DNA of 64,000 bases from Mycobacterium sp. MBM (GTDB lineage: Bacteria > Actinomycetota > Actinomycetes > Mycobacteriales > Mycobacteriaceae): assembly GCA_021648845.1 (NCBI GenBank), contig JAKJHY010000008.1, positions 62,001 through 126,000 on the forward strand, in the 5' to 3' direction. Shown in pieces: positions 44,704 to 53,115 of the stretch (positions within the stretch are counted from its first letter, which is position 1; the number at the start of each line of letters is the position of its first letter). Under the pieces are notes generated by a model that had not been told where the DNA came from, did no database searches, and was given only the letters and a program-made list of their open reading frames with translations. The position numbers and the translations under genes were made by a program.

Positions 44704-44709
44704 AAACTA
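44704..44709 (-). promoter_or_regulatory. -10 box of the Pls-like operon, leaderless
   Basis: TAGTTT on the minus strand, 6 nt before the GTG at 44697. Confidence 0.45.
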
Positions 44710-44710
44710 C

Positions 44711-44766
44711 TAAGCCGCCCGGCGGGCCCGCGCGCGGCGCGCTCGCTCGCGGCGGGCCCGGCGGGT
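44711..44766. repeat. Extremely GC-rich symmetrical element between divergent promoters
   Basis: About 56 bp almost wholly G/C with GGCGGGCCCG repeated directly (44721 and 44751), a palindrome CGGGCCCG in each, and GCGCGC/GCTCGCTCGC between. It could form strong hairpins. Confidence 0.5.
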
Positions 44767-44812
44767 TCACCTCGCGGTGATCGCAACCGTTGGCCGGCTG
44801 CACCCGGCTCCC

Positions 44813-44818
44813 TACCGT
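44813..44818 (+). promoter_or_regulatory. -10 box of the 129-aa gene, leaderless
   Basis: TACCGT followed by 6 nt and the GTG at 44825. Confidence 0.45.
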
Positions 44819-44824
44819 GGCGGT

Positions 44825-45214
44825 GTGCGGCTATTCCTGGCAGATGACGCGTGGAGCGAACTGACCTCGGGGCCTGAGCCGGTGGTCCGGGTGGCCTCCG
44901 ACGATCTGCAGCAGGCGCGTCGGGCCCGTGCCCGGCTGCGCGGCGACGGCGCGGTGGCGGTGATCCTGGACGTCACGGTTGCGGTGGCCGGTGATGCGCG
45001 CGCCGCCTATGACTCGCTCGGTCGCGATCAGGCCGCCCGTGGCGTCCGCTACGCCGGCACGATGCGCGGGCTGGCCGGTCTGATCGCCGATATCGAGACC
45101 GCCGGGGTGGCAGACGGTGTCACCCTGGTGGGCGGGGCCTCCGCGGCCGACCTCGCCGAGATCGGCCGCGGCGTGCTGAGCCTGCTGGAACAGCGCCCCC
45201 GCGCCTGCGCTTAG
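44825..45214 (+). CDS. Conserved hypothetical protein, luciferase-like C-terminal fold suspected
   Basis: A 129-residue protein V-RLFLADDAWSELTSG. The second half (RGLAGLIADIETAGVADGVTLVG followed by ADLAEIGRGVLSLLEQR) resembles the C-terminal strand-helix of luciferase-like monooxygenases, but the catalytic barrel is missing, so it may be a fragment-derived or accessory domain. The start is supported by a leaderless -10 box. No function is assigned. Confidence 0.62.
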   Translation: MRLFLADDAWSELTSGPEPVVRVASDDLQQARRARARLRGDGAVAVILDVTVAVAGDARAAYDSLGRDQAARGVRYAGTMRGLAGLIADIETAGVADGVTLVGGASAADLAEIGRGVLSLLEQRPRACA

Positions 45215-45275
45215 CGGCTGCGCCGTAACGCCAGATCGGCAGATTTGATTCATCTATTGCATTAGTCGACGCCTA

Positions 45276-45287
45276 ATCGGTCTTGGA
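45276..45287. promoter_or_regulatory. Shared 12-bp element ATCGGTCTTGGA, copy 1
   Basis: Identical to 62958-62969 upstream of gudD. It overlaps the -35 of the dehydrogenase promoter. Candidate operator for a common regulator. Confidence 0.45.
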
Positions 45288-45312
45288 CATGAATGGATCG
45301 GCGTCCTAGCGT
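45283..45312 (+). promoter_or_regulatory. Promoter of the glucarate-catabolic operon, leaderless
   Basis: TTGGAC (45283-45288), 18-nt spacer and TAGCGT (45307-45312), then 7 nt to the ATG at 45320. Confidence 0.6.
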
Positions 45313-45319
45313 TGGTGCC

Positions 45320-46909
45320 ATGACTGCCACGCTCGCCAATCAGCTGACCGGACAGATGATCATCGCGGGAACGCCCGTCAGCGGAACCGGTGCCGAGGTC
45401 CGCGGATTCGACCCCGCGGCCGGTCAACCGCTTGAACCTGCGTACCGGCACGGTGGCAGTGCCGACGTCGAGGCCGCCGCGGCGGCCGCCGCCGCGGCAT
45501 TCCCGGCCTACCGGGCCACCACCTCCGAGCAGCGCGCCCAGTTCCTCGAGGCCATCGCCGCCCACATCGAAACGGTCAGCGAGGCCTTGATCGCGCGGGC
45601 CGTCGCCGAGAGCGGTCTGCCGCAGGCCCGCATCACCGGCGAGGTCGGCCGCACCACCGGCCAGCTTCGGCTGTTCGCCGGTGTGCTGCGCGAGGGCAGC
45701 TGGAACGGCGCCCGCATCGACACCGCACTGCCCGACCGCGCCCCGCTGCCCCGCCCGGACATCCGTCAGCGCTTCGTTCCGCTCGGTCCGGTCGCCGTGT
45801 TCGGCGCCTCGAACTTCCCGCTGGCTTTCTCCGTCGCCGGCGGTGACACGGCCTCCGCGCTGGCGGCCGGCTGCCCCGTGATCGTCAAGGGCCACGACGC
45901 GCATCCCGGTACCTCCGAGATCGTGGCCCGCGCCATCACCGAGGCTGTCGCCGATTGCGGCCTACCGGCCGGGACCTTCTCATTGTTGTTCGGCAGCGGT
46001 CCGGGACTGGGCATCGAGCTGGTCACCGATCCGCGGATCAAGGCCGTCGGCTTCACCGGATCCCGCACCGGCGGAACGGCTCTGGTCGCCGCGGCCGCGG
46101 CCCGCCCCGAACCCATCCCGGTCTACGCCGAAATGAGCTCCATCAACCCGGTGTTCCTGCTCGACGGTGCGCTGAGCACCCGCGGCCCTGAACTCGGCAA
46201 GGCCTTCATCGGCTCGCTGACCATGGGCTCGGGACAGTTCTGCACCAATCCCGGACTGGTCATCGCCGTCGACGGACCCGGCCTGGACGCGTTCGTCGAC
46301 GCCGCCAGGGAGGCCATCTCGGCCGCCCCGGCCGCCCCCATGCTCACCCCGCACATCGCCCGCAGCTACGCATCCGGCGTCGAGTCACTCGCCGGGGCCG
46401 CCGAACTGGTCGCCCGCGGCGCCGAGGGCAGCGAGACCTGCGGGCAGGCGGCGCTGTTCAGCACCGACGCGCACAGCTTCCTGGCATCGGAGGACCTGCA
46501 GGCCGAGGTCTTCGGTTCGTCGAGTCTGATCGTGCGCTGCGAGGATGCCGGCCAGATGGCCGCGGTGGCCCAGGGCATCGAAGGACAGCTCACCGCGACC
46601 GTGCACGCCGACGACACCGATCTCGGCGTGGCCGGCGAGCTGCTGCCGCTGCTGGAACTCAAGGCCGGCCGGATCCTGTTCAACGGTTGGCCGACCGGTG
46701 TCGAGGTGTGCCACGCCATGGTGCACGGTGGCCCGTTCCCGGCCACCTCGGATTCCCGGACCACCTCGGTCGGGGCCCGTGCCATCGAGCGCTTCCTGCG
46801 CCCAGTGGCCTACCAGAACGTCCCGAAGGCGCTGCTGCCCAGCGCCATTGCCGACGGCAACCCCGACCGGCTGTGGCGTCGCATCGACGGCCAACTCTCC
46901 CAATCCTGA
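45320..46909 (+). CDS. 2-oxoglutarate semialdehyde dehydrogenase (aldehyde dehydrogenase family)
   Basis: NAD(P)-dependent aldehyde dehydrogenase of 529 residues. It contains [24 protein letters not shown] (cofactor region), the [12 protein letters not shown] nucleotide turn, the general-base Glu in [11 protein letters not shown], and the catalytic Cys in [11 protein letters not shown]. This Cys context and the long form are typical of alpha-ketoglutaric semialdehyde (2,5-dioxopentanoate) dehydrogenases. It completes glucarate/galactarate breakdown by making 2-oxoglutarate. First gene of the operon, 33 nt upstream of kdgD. Leaderless ATG. Confidence 0.9.
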   Translation: MTATLANQLTGQMIIAGTPVSGTGAEVRGFDPAAGQPLEPAYRHGGSADVEAAAAAAAAAFPAYRATTSEQRAQFLEAIAAHIETVSEALIARAVAESGLPQARITGEVGRTTGQLRLFAGVLREGSWNGARIDTALPDRAPLPRPDIRQRFVPLGPVAVFGASNFPLAFSVAGGDTASALAAGCPVIVKGHDAHPGTSEIVARAITEAVADCGLPAGTFSLLFGSGPGLGIELVTDPRIKAVGFTGSRTGGTALVAAAAARPEPIPVYAEMSSINPVFLLDGALSTRGPELGKAFIGSLTMGSGQFCTNPGLVIAVDGPGLDAFVDAAREAISAAPAAPMLTPHIARSYASGVESLAGAAELVARGAEGSETCGQAALFSTDAHSFLASEDLQAEVFGSSSLIVRCEDAGQMAAVAQGIEGQLTATVHADDTDLGVAGELLPLLELKAGRILFNGWPTGVEVCHAMVHGGPFPATSDSRTTSVGARAIERFLRPVAYQNVPKALLPSAIADGNPDRLWRRIDGQLSQS

Positions 46910-46942
46910 TCCCGACAAACACCTGATCCGAAAGGCCCGCCC

Positions 46943-47884
46943 ATGCGTCCCGACCTGCGTCCCGATTTCCAAGGCGTCCTGTTCTTCCCCGTCACGCCCT
47001 TCACCGAATCCGGCGCCGTCGACCTCGAGGCCCTGGCCGCGCACCTGACCAAGGGCCTGGACGCTGGACCCGGCGGGATCTTCATCGCTTGCGGCACCGG
47101 CGAATTCCATGCCATCGACGAGGACGAGTTTCGTGCGATCGTCGAAACCGCGGTCAAGGTCGTCGCCGGCCGCGTCCCGGTGTACGCCGGTGCGGGTGGT
47201 TCGGTGGCCCAGGCCAAGCGCTTTGCCGTCGCCGCACAGGACGCCGGCGCCGACGGCCTGCTGCTGCTGCCGCCCTACCTGGTGGAGGTGCCCCAGCCCG
47301 GGCTGGTCGACTTCGTAGCCGCCGTCGCCGGCGCCACCGACCTGCCGGTGATCGTGTATAACCGCAACAACGCGAAGTTCACCGAGGCCTCCGCGGTCGC
47401 CGTCGCCAAGATCGGAAACGTCATCGGATTCAAGGACGGCACCGGCAATTTCGATCAGATCGCTCGCATCGTGGCCGCCGTCACCACCCAGGTCGACCCC
47501 GACTTCCTCTTCTTCAACGGCCTGCCCACCGCGGAGACCACCCAGTTGGCGTTCCGCGCCATCGGCGTGCCGTTGTACTCATCGGCGACGTTCGCCTTCG
47601 CCCCGGACCTGGCGCTGGCGTTCTACAACTCGCTGGAATCCGGCAACACCGAGCTGACCAATGCGCTGCTCAATGCCTTCTTCATCCCGCTGGTGCAGCT
47701 GCGCGACACCGTTCCCGGTTACGCCGTCTCGCTGGTCAAGGCCGGCGTGACCATGGAGGGTGTGCCCGCCGGACCGGTGCGTCCGCCGCTGGTGATGCCG
47801 CACGCCGATGATCTCGCTCAGCTGAGCACGATCATCGCCGCGGGTCGCGCGGTGCTGGCCGCATCGTTGAGCGAGGCCGTCTAG
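46943..47884 (+). CDS. kdgD: 5-dehydro-4-deoxyglucarate dehydratase
   Basis: DHDPS/NAL-superfamily lyase of 313 residues. It converts 5-keto-4-deoxyglucarate to 2-oxoglutarate semialdehyde with loss of CO2 and water. Family features: FFPVTPFTESGAVDLEAL, GTGEFHAID instead of the GTTGE of DHDPS, the Tyr in VIVYNRNNAKF, and the Schiff-base Lys in VIGFKDGTGNFDQ. It is placed between its product's dehydrogenase and a glucarate-dehydratase-like gene, which supports the specific call. Confidence 0.92.
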   Translation: MRPDLRPDFQGVLFFPVTPFTESGAVDLEALAAHLTKGLDAGPGGIFIACGTGEFHAIDEDEFRAIVETAVKVVAGRVPVYAGAGGSVAQAKRFAVAAQDAGADGLLLLPPYLVEVPQPGLVDFVAAVAGATDLPVIVYNRNNAKFTEASAVAVAKIGNVIGFKDGTGNFDQIARIVAAVTTQVDPDFLFFNGLPTAETTQLAFRAIGVPLYSSATFAFAPDLALAFYNSLESGNTELTNALLNAFFIPLVQLRDTVPGYAVSLVKAGVTMEGVPAGPVRPPLVMPHADDLAQLSTIIAAGRAVLAASLSEAV

Positions 47885-47887
47885 GCC

Positions 47888-49162
47888 ATGTCAGTGCACA
47901 CGACGGCGCCGATCAGGATCACCGGAGCCCGCATCACCCCGGTCGCGTTCATCGACCCGCCGTTGCTCAACACGGTCGGGGTGCACCAGCCCTACGCGCT
48001 GCGCGCGATCATCCAGCTGGACACCGATGCGGGACTGGTGGGCCTGGGGGAAACGTACGCGGACAGCCGCCACCTCGCCCGGCTGAATGCCGCCGCCGAA
48101 GCCATCGCCGGGTTGGATGTCTTCGCGCTCAACGAGATCCGAGCAGCCATTGCGACACGGTTGGCCGGTGATGACGCCGCCGTTGGTACGGCCGGCATGA
48201 TCACCACGGCCAGTGCCGTGGATCAGGTGCTGTCCCCGTTCGAGGTGGCCAGCCTGGACGTGCAGGGCCACATCCTCGGCCGGCCGGTCTCGGATCTGCT
48301 GGGCGGCAAGGTGCGAAATGCGGTGCCGTTCAGTGCCTACCTGTTCTACAAGTGGGCCGCGCATCCCGGTCAGGAGCCCGATTCGTTCGGCGAGGCTCTG
48401 GATCCCGCGGGTCTGGTCGCGCAGGCGCGCCGCATCATCGATGAATACGGTTTCACCGCAATCAAGCTCAAAGGTGGCGTGTTCCCTCCCGAGGAGGAGA
48501 TGGCAGCCATCGAGGCGCTGGCCGAGGCTTTCCCCGGCATGCCGCTGCGGCTGGACCCCAATGCCGCGTGGAGCCCGCAGACCTCGGTGAAGGTCGCCTC
48601 GGGGCTGGCGGGAATCCTGCAGTACCTGGAGGATCCGACGCCGGGCCTGGACGGGATGGCCGAGGTGGCACAGCAAGCATCGATGCCGCTGGCCACCAAC
48701 ATGTGCGTCGTCGCGTTCGATCAGCTGGCGCCCGCCGTCGCGAAGGGTTCGGTGAAAGTCGTTCTCTCCGATCATCATTATTGGGGTGGCCTGCAACGCT
48801 CCCGACTGCTGGCCGGGATCTGTGAGACATTCGGGCTCGGCCTGTCCATGCATTCCAACTCGCACCTGGGCATCAGCCTGGCCGCGATGGTGCACTTGGC
48901 CGGCGCGACGCCGAACCTCACCTACGCCTGCGACACGCACTGGCCGTGGAAGACCGAGGACGTGGTCAAGGACGGTGTGCTGCGTTTCGTCGGCGGCTCC
49001 GTCGAGGTGCCCAGCACGCCGGGCCTCGGCGTCGAGATCGACGAGGACGCGCTGGCCGCGCTGCACGAGCAGTACCTGCGCTGCGGCATCCGGGATCGCG
49101 ATGACACCGGGTACATGAAGACAGTCGATCCGGACTTCGAACTGGCCAGCCCGCGCTGGTAG
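47888..49162 (+). CDS. Enolase-superfamily sugar-acid dehydratase, divergent glucarate-dehydratase-like
   Basis: A 424-residue mandelate racemase / glucarate dehydratase-type enzyme. The KxK motif is in AIKLKGGVF. LDPNAAW (metal ligands and base region), the EDPTPG ligand, ATNM and the catalytic His in MHSNSHLG are present, so it should be active. It differs clearly from the canonical GudD at 63029, for example TVGVHQPYALRAIIQLDTDAG at the N-terminus. It may act on another aldarate or a stereoisomer. Three nt downstream of kdgD in the same operon. Confidence 0.85.
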   Translation: MSVHTTAPIRITGARITPVAFIDPPLLNTVGVHQPYALRAIIQLDTDAGLVGLGETYADSRHLARLNAAAEAIAGLDVFALNEIRAAIATRLAGDDAAVGTAGMITTASAVDQVLSPFEVASLDVQGHILGRPVSDLLGGKVRNAVPFSAYLFYKWAAHPGQEPDSFGEALDPAGLVAQARRIIDEYGFTAIKLKGGVFPPEEEMAAIEALAEAFPGMPLRLDPNAAWSPQTSVKVASGLAGILQYLEDPTPGLDGMAEVAQQASMPLATNMCVVAFDQLAPAVAKGSVKVVLSDHHYWGGLQRSRLLAGICETFGLGLSMHSNSHLGISLAAMVHLAGATPNLTYACDTHWPWKTEDVVKDGVLRFVGGSVEVPSTPGLGVEIDEDALAALHEQYLRCGIRDRDDTGYMKTVDPDFELASPRW

Positions 49163-49171
49163 GACGTGTCC

Positions 49172-49200
49172 TTCTCCCCGTCGCTTCGCTCGCCCCGTTA
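49172..49200 (-). repeat. Inverted copy of the GAGCGAAGCGAC repeat
   Basis: Minus strand reads GGGGCGAGCGAAGCGACGGG. It lies just upstream of the nitroreductase-like start and overlaps its promoter. Confidence 0.6.
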
Positions 49201-49204
49201 CGGT
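49199..49204 (+). promoter_or_regulatory. -10 box of the nitroreductase-like gene, leaderless
   Basis: TACGGT followed by 6 nt and the ATG at 49211. It is adjacent to the inverted repeat copy. Confidence 0.45.
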
Positions 49205-49210
49205 GGGTGG

Positions 49211-49696
49211 ATGGCAGAAACACCGGACGGCCGGCCGGAACATGTCCACGCCGCCCACCCACCGGGGTTGCTGCTGAACGTCGTCAACCCGGCGTTGAAG
49301 GTCGCTCTCCGGACTCCGCTCGGCCGGTTCCTGGGGGATTTCATGGTGGTCGGGTTCACCGGCCGAAAGACCGGTAAGCGGTACGCGACCCCGGTCAGCG
49401 CCCATGCCCTCGATGGCGTCCTCTACGTCGTGCTGGAGGCGCAGTGGAAGTACAATTTCCGCGACGGAGCCGACGCGCAGGTGTCCTATCGCGGCAAGAC
49501 CACCACGATGCGCGGCGAACTCATCACCGAACCCGCCACGGTTGCCGGTATCGCCGACCGGATCGCCAGGTCCTACGGCCCGAAGAAGGCGCAGCGGCAG
49601 ATGGGGATGACGTTCCGCGACGGCAGGTACCCCACTGCGGCCGAGTGGGAGGAATCCGCACGACGGATGAGGATCGCGGCCATCGAACTCAGGTGA
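49211..49696 (+). CDS. F420-dependent nitroreductase-family (Ddn-like) protein
   Basis: A 161-residue FDOR-A-type split beta-barrel protein. The core VVGFTGRKTGKRYATPVSAHALDGVLYVV matches the deazaflavin-dependent nitroreductase (DUF385) pattern (G-RKTG--R-TP). It is expected to use F420 or a related cofactor, with substrate unknown. The ATG at 49211 follows a leaderless -10 box, so it is transcribed apart from the glucarate operon. Its 3' end overlaps the PhoD gene by 8 bp. Confidence 0.85.
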   Translation: MAETPDGRPEHVHAAHPPGLLLNVVNPALKVALRTPLGRFLGDFMVVGFTGRKTGKRYATPVSAHALDGVLYVVLEAQWKYNFRDGADAQVSYRGKTTTMRGELITEPATVAGIADRIARSYGPKKAQRQMGMTFRDGRYPTAAEWEESARRMRIAAIELR

Positions 49697-51188
49697 GGAC
49701 CGGGGCGCGGTCGGCGATGACGAACGTCGCATCCGTGCGCGCCGGTGCGCCGGGACGGGTCACGAACGGCAACGTGCGGAACTCCGCCCGCAACTCGTCG
49801 GCGGTGATGCGGGTGCGCACGTAACCGCGCCGATTGCTGAAGTATTTGATGTGTGGATTCTCCGGAAGAATCGCCTCCACATCCGGCCGGGAGTCCGAAC
49901 CGTCCCCACCCGACGAGATCGATGTCGTCACCAATTCCGTTGCCACCGGCCCTGATCGGGGGTCGCTGATCTCCGCGGCCCAGTGCGAGTGAACATCTCC
50001 GGTCAGCACGACGGCATTACGCACATCCGCGAGGCCGGCCGTGATGCGTTCGCGGCAGGCGCCGTATCCATCCCACGCATCGGCGTTGACGCCGCGTCGT
50101 GGGCCGGCCAGCACATCCAGGGGCGCGAAGAACACCTGCTGGCCCAGGATGTCCCAGCGGGCCCGCGATCCCCGCAGACCCTCGAGCAGCCAGCGTTCCT
50201 GATCGGGCCCGGTCAGCGTGCGGCCAGGGGAGTGGAGCTCGGGACAGTCGGCGTCGTAGACATCGCCACACGCCTGATCGGTCCGGTACTGGCGGGTGTC
50301 CAGCATGTGGAAGGTGGCCAGCGCGCCCCACTGCACACGTCGGTAGAGCTGCATCCCGGTGCCGCGCGGACGCGCTGACGACCGCAGCGGCATGTTCTCG
50401 TGGTAGGCCTGCATCGCCGCGGCGCGCCGCGCCGGGAAGTCCGATTGCGGGCTCTCGGGAACGTCGGCGGCCCAGTTGTTGTCCAGTTCGTGGTCGTCGA
50501 AGACCACCAGCCAGGGCGCGACGGCATGTGCTGCCTGCAGATCGGGATCGGTGCGGTACTGGGCCATCCGCTGCCGGTAGTGGGCCAGCGTCACCGTCTC
50601 CGGCCCAACGTGCCGACGGACCGCGCCGTCACGGGCGACGGTCTCATACTGGTAATCACCCAGGTGCACAACAAGATCCGGATGGTCCTCGGCCAGTCGC
50701 CGGTAACCGGTGAACCAGCCCTGCTCGAAGTTGGAGCACGACGCAAAACACATCGTCAGGGCAGCCGATGCGTCGGGCGCGGGCGCCGTGCGGGTCCGTC
50801 CGGTGGCCGAGAGGTACCCACCGGTGCGGAACCGGTAGAAGTACTCGGCCGCGGGCGCCAAACCGACGAGCTCGACGTGCACGGTGTGCGCCGATTCCGG
50901 TGTGGCCGACACCATCCCGCGCTGCTCGATGCGATGGAAGCGTTCGTCGGTGGCGACCTCCCACTCGACATCGACGACTCGCCGGGGCATTCCGCCGAGG
51001 CCGTCATCGGCCAGCGGCACGGGCGCCAACCGCGTCCAGATCACCACACCGTCGGGGGCCGGTTCACCCGAGGCGACCCCGAGGGTGAACGGGTCGCCGG
51101 CCAGTGGCCGCCCCGAACCGAGCAGTGGGATCGCCGCGACGGCCAACGTTGCGCCGAGCAGCGCGCGGCGGCTGAGATTCGTCGACAC
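49689..51188 (-). CDS. phoD: PhoD-family alkaline phosphatase, Tat-exported
   Basis: A 499-residue secreted phosphatase/phosphodiesterase. The twin-arginine signal NLSRRALLGATLAVAAIPLLG is followed by the Fibronectin-like N-terminal domain. Metal ligands are suggested by FASCSNFEQGWF (Cys), LHLGDYQYE-like VVHLGDYQYE (Asp, Tyr), VFDDHELDNNW and LTGDVHSHWA. It scavenges phosphate outside the cell. GTG start at 51188. No pho box was identified. Confidence 0.9.
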   Translation of the reverse strand: MSTNLSRRALLGATLAVAAIPLLGSGRPLAGDPFTLGVASGEPAPDGVVIWTRLAPVPLADDGLGGMPRRVVDVEWEVATDERFHRIEQRGMVSATPESAHTVHVELVGLAPAAEYFYRFRTGGYLSATGRTRTAPAPDASAALTMCFASCSNFEQGWFTGYRRLAEDHPDLVVHLGDYQYETVARDGAVRRHVGPETVTLAHYRQRMAQYRTDPDLQAAHAVAPWLVVFDDHELDNNWAADVPESPQSDFPARRAAAMQAYHENMPLRSSARPRGTGMQLYRRVQWGALATFHMLDTRQYRTDQACGDVYDADCPELHSPGRTLTGPDQERWLLEGLRGSRARWDILGQQVFFAPLDVLAGPRRGVNADAWDGYGACRERITAGLADVRNAVVLTGDVHSHWAAEISDPRSGPVATELVTTSISSGGDGSDSRPDVEAILPENPHIKYFSNRRGYVRTRITADELRAEFRTLPFVTRPGAPARTDATFVIADRAPVLT

Positions 51189-51249
51189 GGGGCAGTGTCA
51201 GACACCGACCTTGCCCGCAGATGACGCGCAGTCGTCCGGTGTCTCTCCG

Positions 51250-52029
51250 TCAGCCGTCGTTTCGTGGTCGGGTGGCGGGTACACGCACCGCCTCGAACAG
51301 CGACACCAGGACATCGACCAGGTGCTCCCGGTCGACCTCGACATCACCGAGCAGTACCGCGCCGATCGTGCTGATGACACCGCCGACGAGGAACTGCGAC
51401 ACGAGCCGCAGGTCGGTCGGCAGGTCATCGGTCGGCAAGCCCGGATCGCCGCTGGATGCCGTGGACGCGAGCATCCCGGCGAACCGGCTGGACTCCTGCA
51501 GGCTGCGCCGCCCCAACGCCGGGGACGCAGTGGCCTCCAGCACCAGGATACGGCCCTTGCGCGGGTCGGCGAGGATCAGATCCACCAGTTCGGCGAGCAC
51601 CGCGCGGGTTCTGGCGCGCGGGTCATCGGGCGCCTCGGCCAGCGCGGTGACCGAGCGTCGCGCGCTTTCCTCGATGACGGTGTCATAGACCGCCAGATGC
51701 AGCGCTTCGATATCGGAAAAGCTCTCGTAGAAATAGCGTGGCGCAACCCCGGATGCCTCGGTGACACCGCGCACCGTGGTGCCTGCGATACCCCGGGTGC
51801 CCATCAGTTCCAGCCCGGCTTCGAGCAGACGGGCGCGTCGTTCGGCGACCCGATCATCGGCGGTCTGGCCGCCATACCGACGGGTGACTCGCTCCTGCCC
51901 GCCGGTCCTGGTCCCCGGGTCGCTTCGCTCCTGCCCGCCGGTCCTGGTCCCCGGGTCGCTTCGCTCCTGCCCGCCGGTGCTGGTCCCCGGGTCGCTTCGC
52001 TCCTGCCCGCCGGTGCCCATCGCAGACAT
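51250..52029 (-). CDS. TetR-family regulator with repeat-encoded N-terminal extension
   Basis: A 259-residue protein. The HTH domain (RRARLLEAGLELMGTRGIAGTTVRGVTEASGVAPRYFYESF) begins only at about residue 63. The first ~50 residues are a 12-residue repeat, GGQERSDPGT(S/R)T, present in nearly four copies and encoded by the 36-bp tandem repeat. No start codon lies between the repeat and the HTH, so the extension seems to be translated. It is likely disordered. The target genes are unknown; the divergent MpaB-like oxygenase gene is a candidate. Confidence 0.85.
   Translation of the reverse strand: MSAMGTGGQERSDPGTSTGGQERSDPGTRTGGQERSDPGTRTGGQERVTRRYGGQTADDRVAERRARLLEAGLELMGTRGIAGTTVRGVTEASGVAPRYFYESFSDIEALHLAVYDTVIEESARRSVTALAEAPDDPRARTRAVLAELVDLILADPRKGRILVLEATASPALGRRSLQESSRFAGMLASTASSGDPGLPTDDLPTDLRLVSQFLVGGVISTIGAVLLGDVEVDREHLVDVLVSLFEAVRVPATRPRNDG
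51883..52020 (-). repeat. 36-bp tandem repeat, about 3.8 copies, in the TetR gene
   Basis: Units of 36 bp start at 51919, 51955 and 51991, with a degenerate one at 51883. On the minus strand each contains GGCGGGCAGGAGCGAAGCGA then CCCGGGG. The length is a multiple of 3, so copy-number change keeps the frame. Confidence 0.92.
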
Positions 52030-52102
52030 CTTGACACAGCACGGGCACGGCTGGTTTCCGCAATCTGCACACAGGCGTTTCCTGTTTTGAGATGGGGGTC
52101 AG

Positions 52103-53062
52103 ATGACCGGTACCGCAGTCGAAATCGACACCACGACACCGAAGCCCTGGGAGCCCGGACAGCCGCATCACGAGCTGGCCGCCGATGTGCGCTGGTGGAT
52201 GGGGATGCCCTTGGCGTTCGCGCTGTTCGGTCGGCTGGCGCTCGACCAGGTGGCCTACCGCAAGGTCGCCGCCGCCGTCGACGCCAGCGGGCGCTTCGCA
52301 GCGAATTTCACCGACCGCGGCCTGAACAGCTACCTGTGGAACGGCCCGCTGGCATTCGGCGATGATGCCGACCGGCACGCCGCCCAGGAACGCCTGAAGT
52401 CCAAACACGGTGCGGTGCACGGTGTCGGGAAGGGCGCTTTCGAGGGCGAACGGTACAGCGCACTGGACCCGAAGCTGTGGAAATGGGTCGGTACCACGTC
52501 GCTGAACATCTTCTATGCCGGCTACGTCGCGATCTACGGAAAGGGCCTCACCGCCGAACAGCGCGAGGTGGTGTACCGGACGGTCTGCGCGGTGGCCGAT
52601 TTCGGACTGCCGAGCTCGGCCGCCGAGGTGCCGCCGACCGTGGCCGAGATGCAGGCCTACTACGACGAGGTCGCCGCGACCGAGCTTGCAGCGAACCCCT
52701 TCCTACTGTGGGCGGCCGACCAGTTCTCCGCCCCGCCGGTGCCGACGCTGTTCGGCCCGCACTGGTTTCACCAGCTCATCGCGCCCGCCTGGCGGCTGGC
52801 CGTTCCGGCGCTGGCCCGCCCCGCCCGGATCTGCGCCGAGTCCACGACGCACCCCAAGATGATGGAACTGCTGGGCAGCAACTGGAATTCGCGCAAGCAG
52901 GCCGAGTTCGCGTGCTACCGCGCGGCGATCAGGGCCGCACGCCGGTGGCTGCCGAAGTGGGCGCTGCTGGAGCCGATGGCCTACAACCGTTACCGCTACG
53001 AACAGCTGCGTGCCTTCCACAACAAGTACGAGTTGGAAACGTTCACACCCGTCGGCGGATAG
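52103..53062 (+). CDS. MpaB-family oxygenase (DUF2236)
   Basis: A 319-residue protein of the Lcp/MpaB-like heme oxygenase family. It shows the conserved KSKHGAVHGVG histidines, the WVGTTSLNIFYAGYVAIYG block and the C-terminal AYNRYRYEQLRAF. These proteins are thought to bind b-type heme, and the substrates in mycobacteria are unknown. Cytoplasmic, no signal peptide. It is divergent from the repeat-bearing TetR gene, which may control it. Confidence 0.85.
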   Translation: MTGTAVEIDTTTPKPWEPGQPHHELAADVRWWMGMPLAFALFGRLALDQVAYRKVAAAVDASGRFAANFTDRGLNSYLWNGPLAFGDDADRHAAQERLKSKHGAVHGVGKGAFEGERYSALDPKLWKWVGTTSLNIFYAGYVAIYGKGLTAEQREVVYRTVCAVADFGLPSSAAEVPPTVAEMQAYYDEVAATELAANPFLLWAADQFSAPPVPTLFGPHWFHQLIAPAWRLAVPALARPARICAESTTHPKMMELLGSNWNSRKQAEFACYRAAIRAARRWLPKWALLEPMAYNRYRYEQLRAFHNKYELETFTPVGG

Positions 53063-53115
53063 ACTGATGCACTGCTGATGTCCCGCAGCGGTGCGGCGAT
53101 ACGAGGAGTGCATGG

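Noticed and set aside
51883..52020. Possible CRISPR array
   Set aside because: The 36-bp units are directly contiguous with no unique spacers, lie inside a coding gene and have no cas genes nearby.
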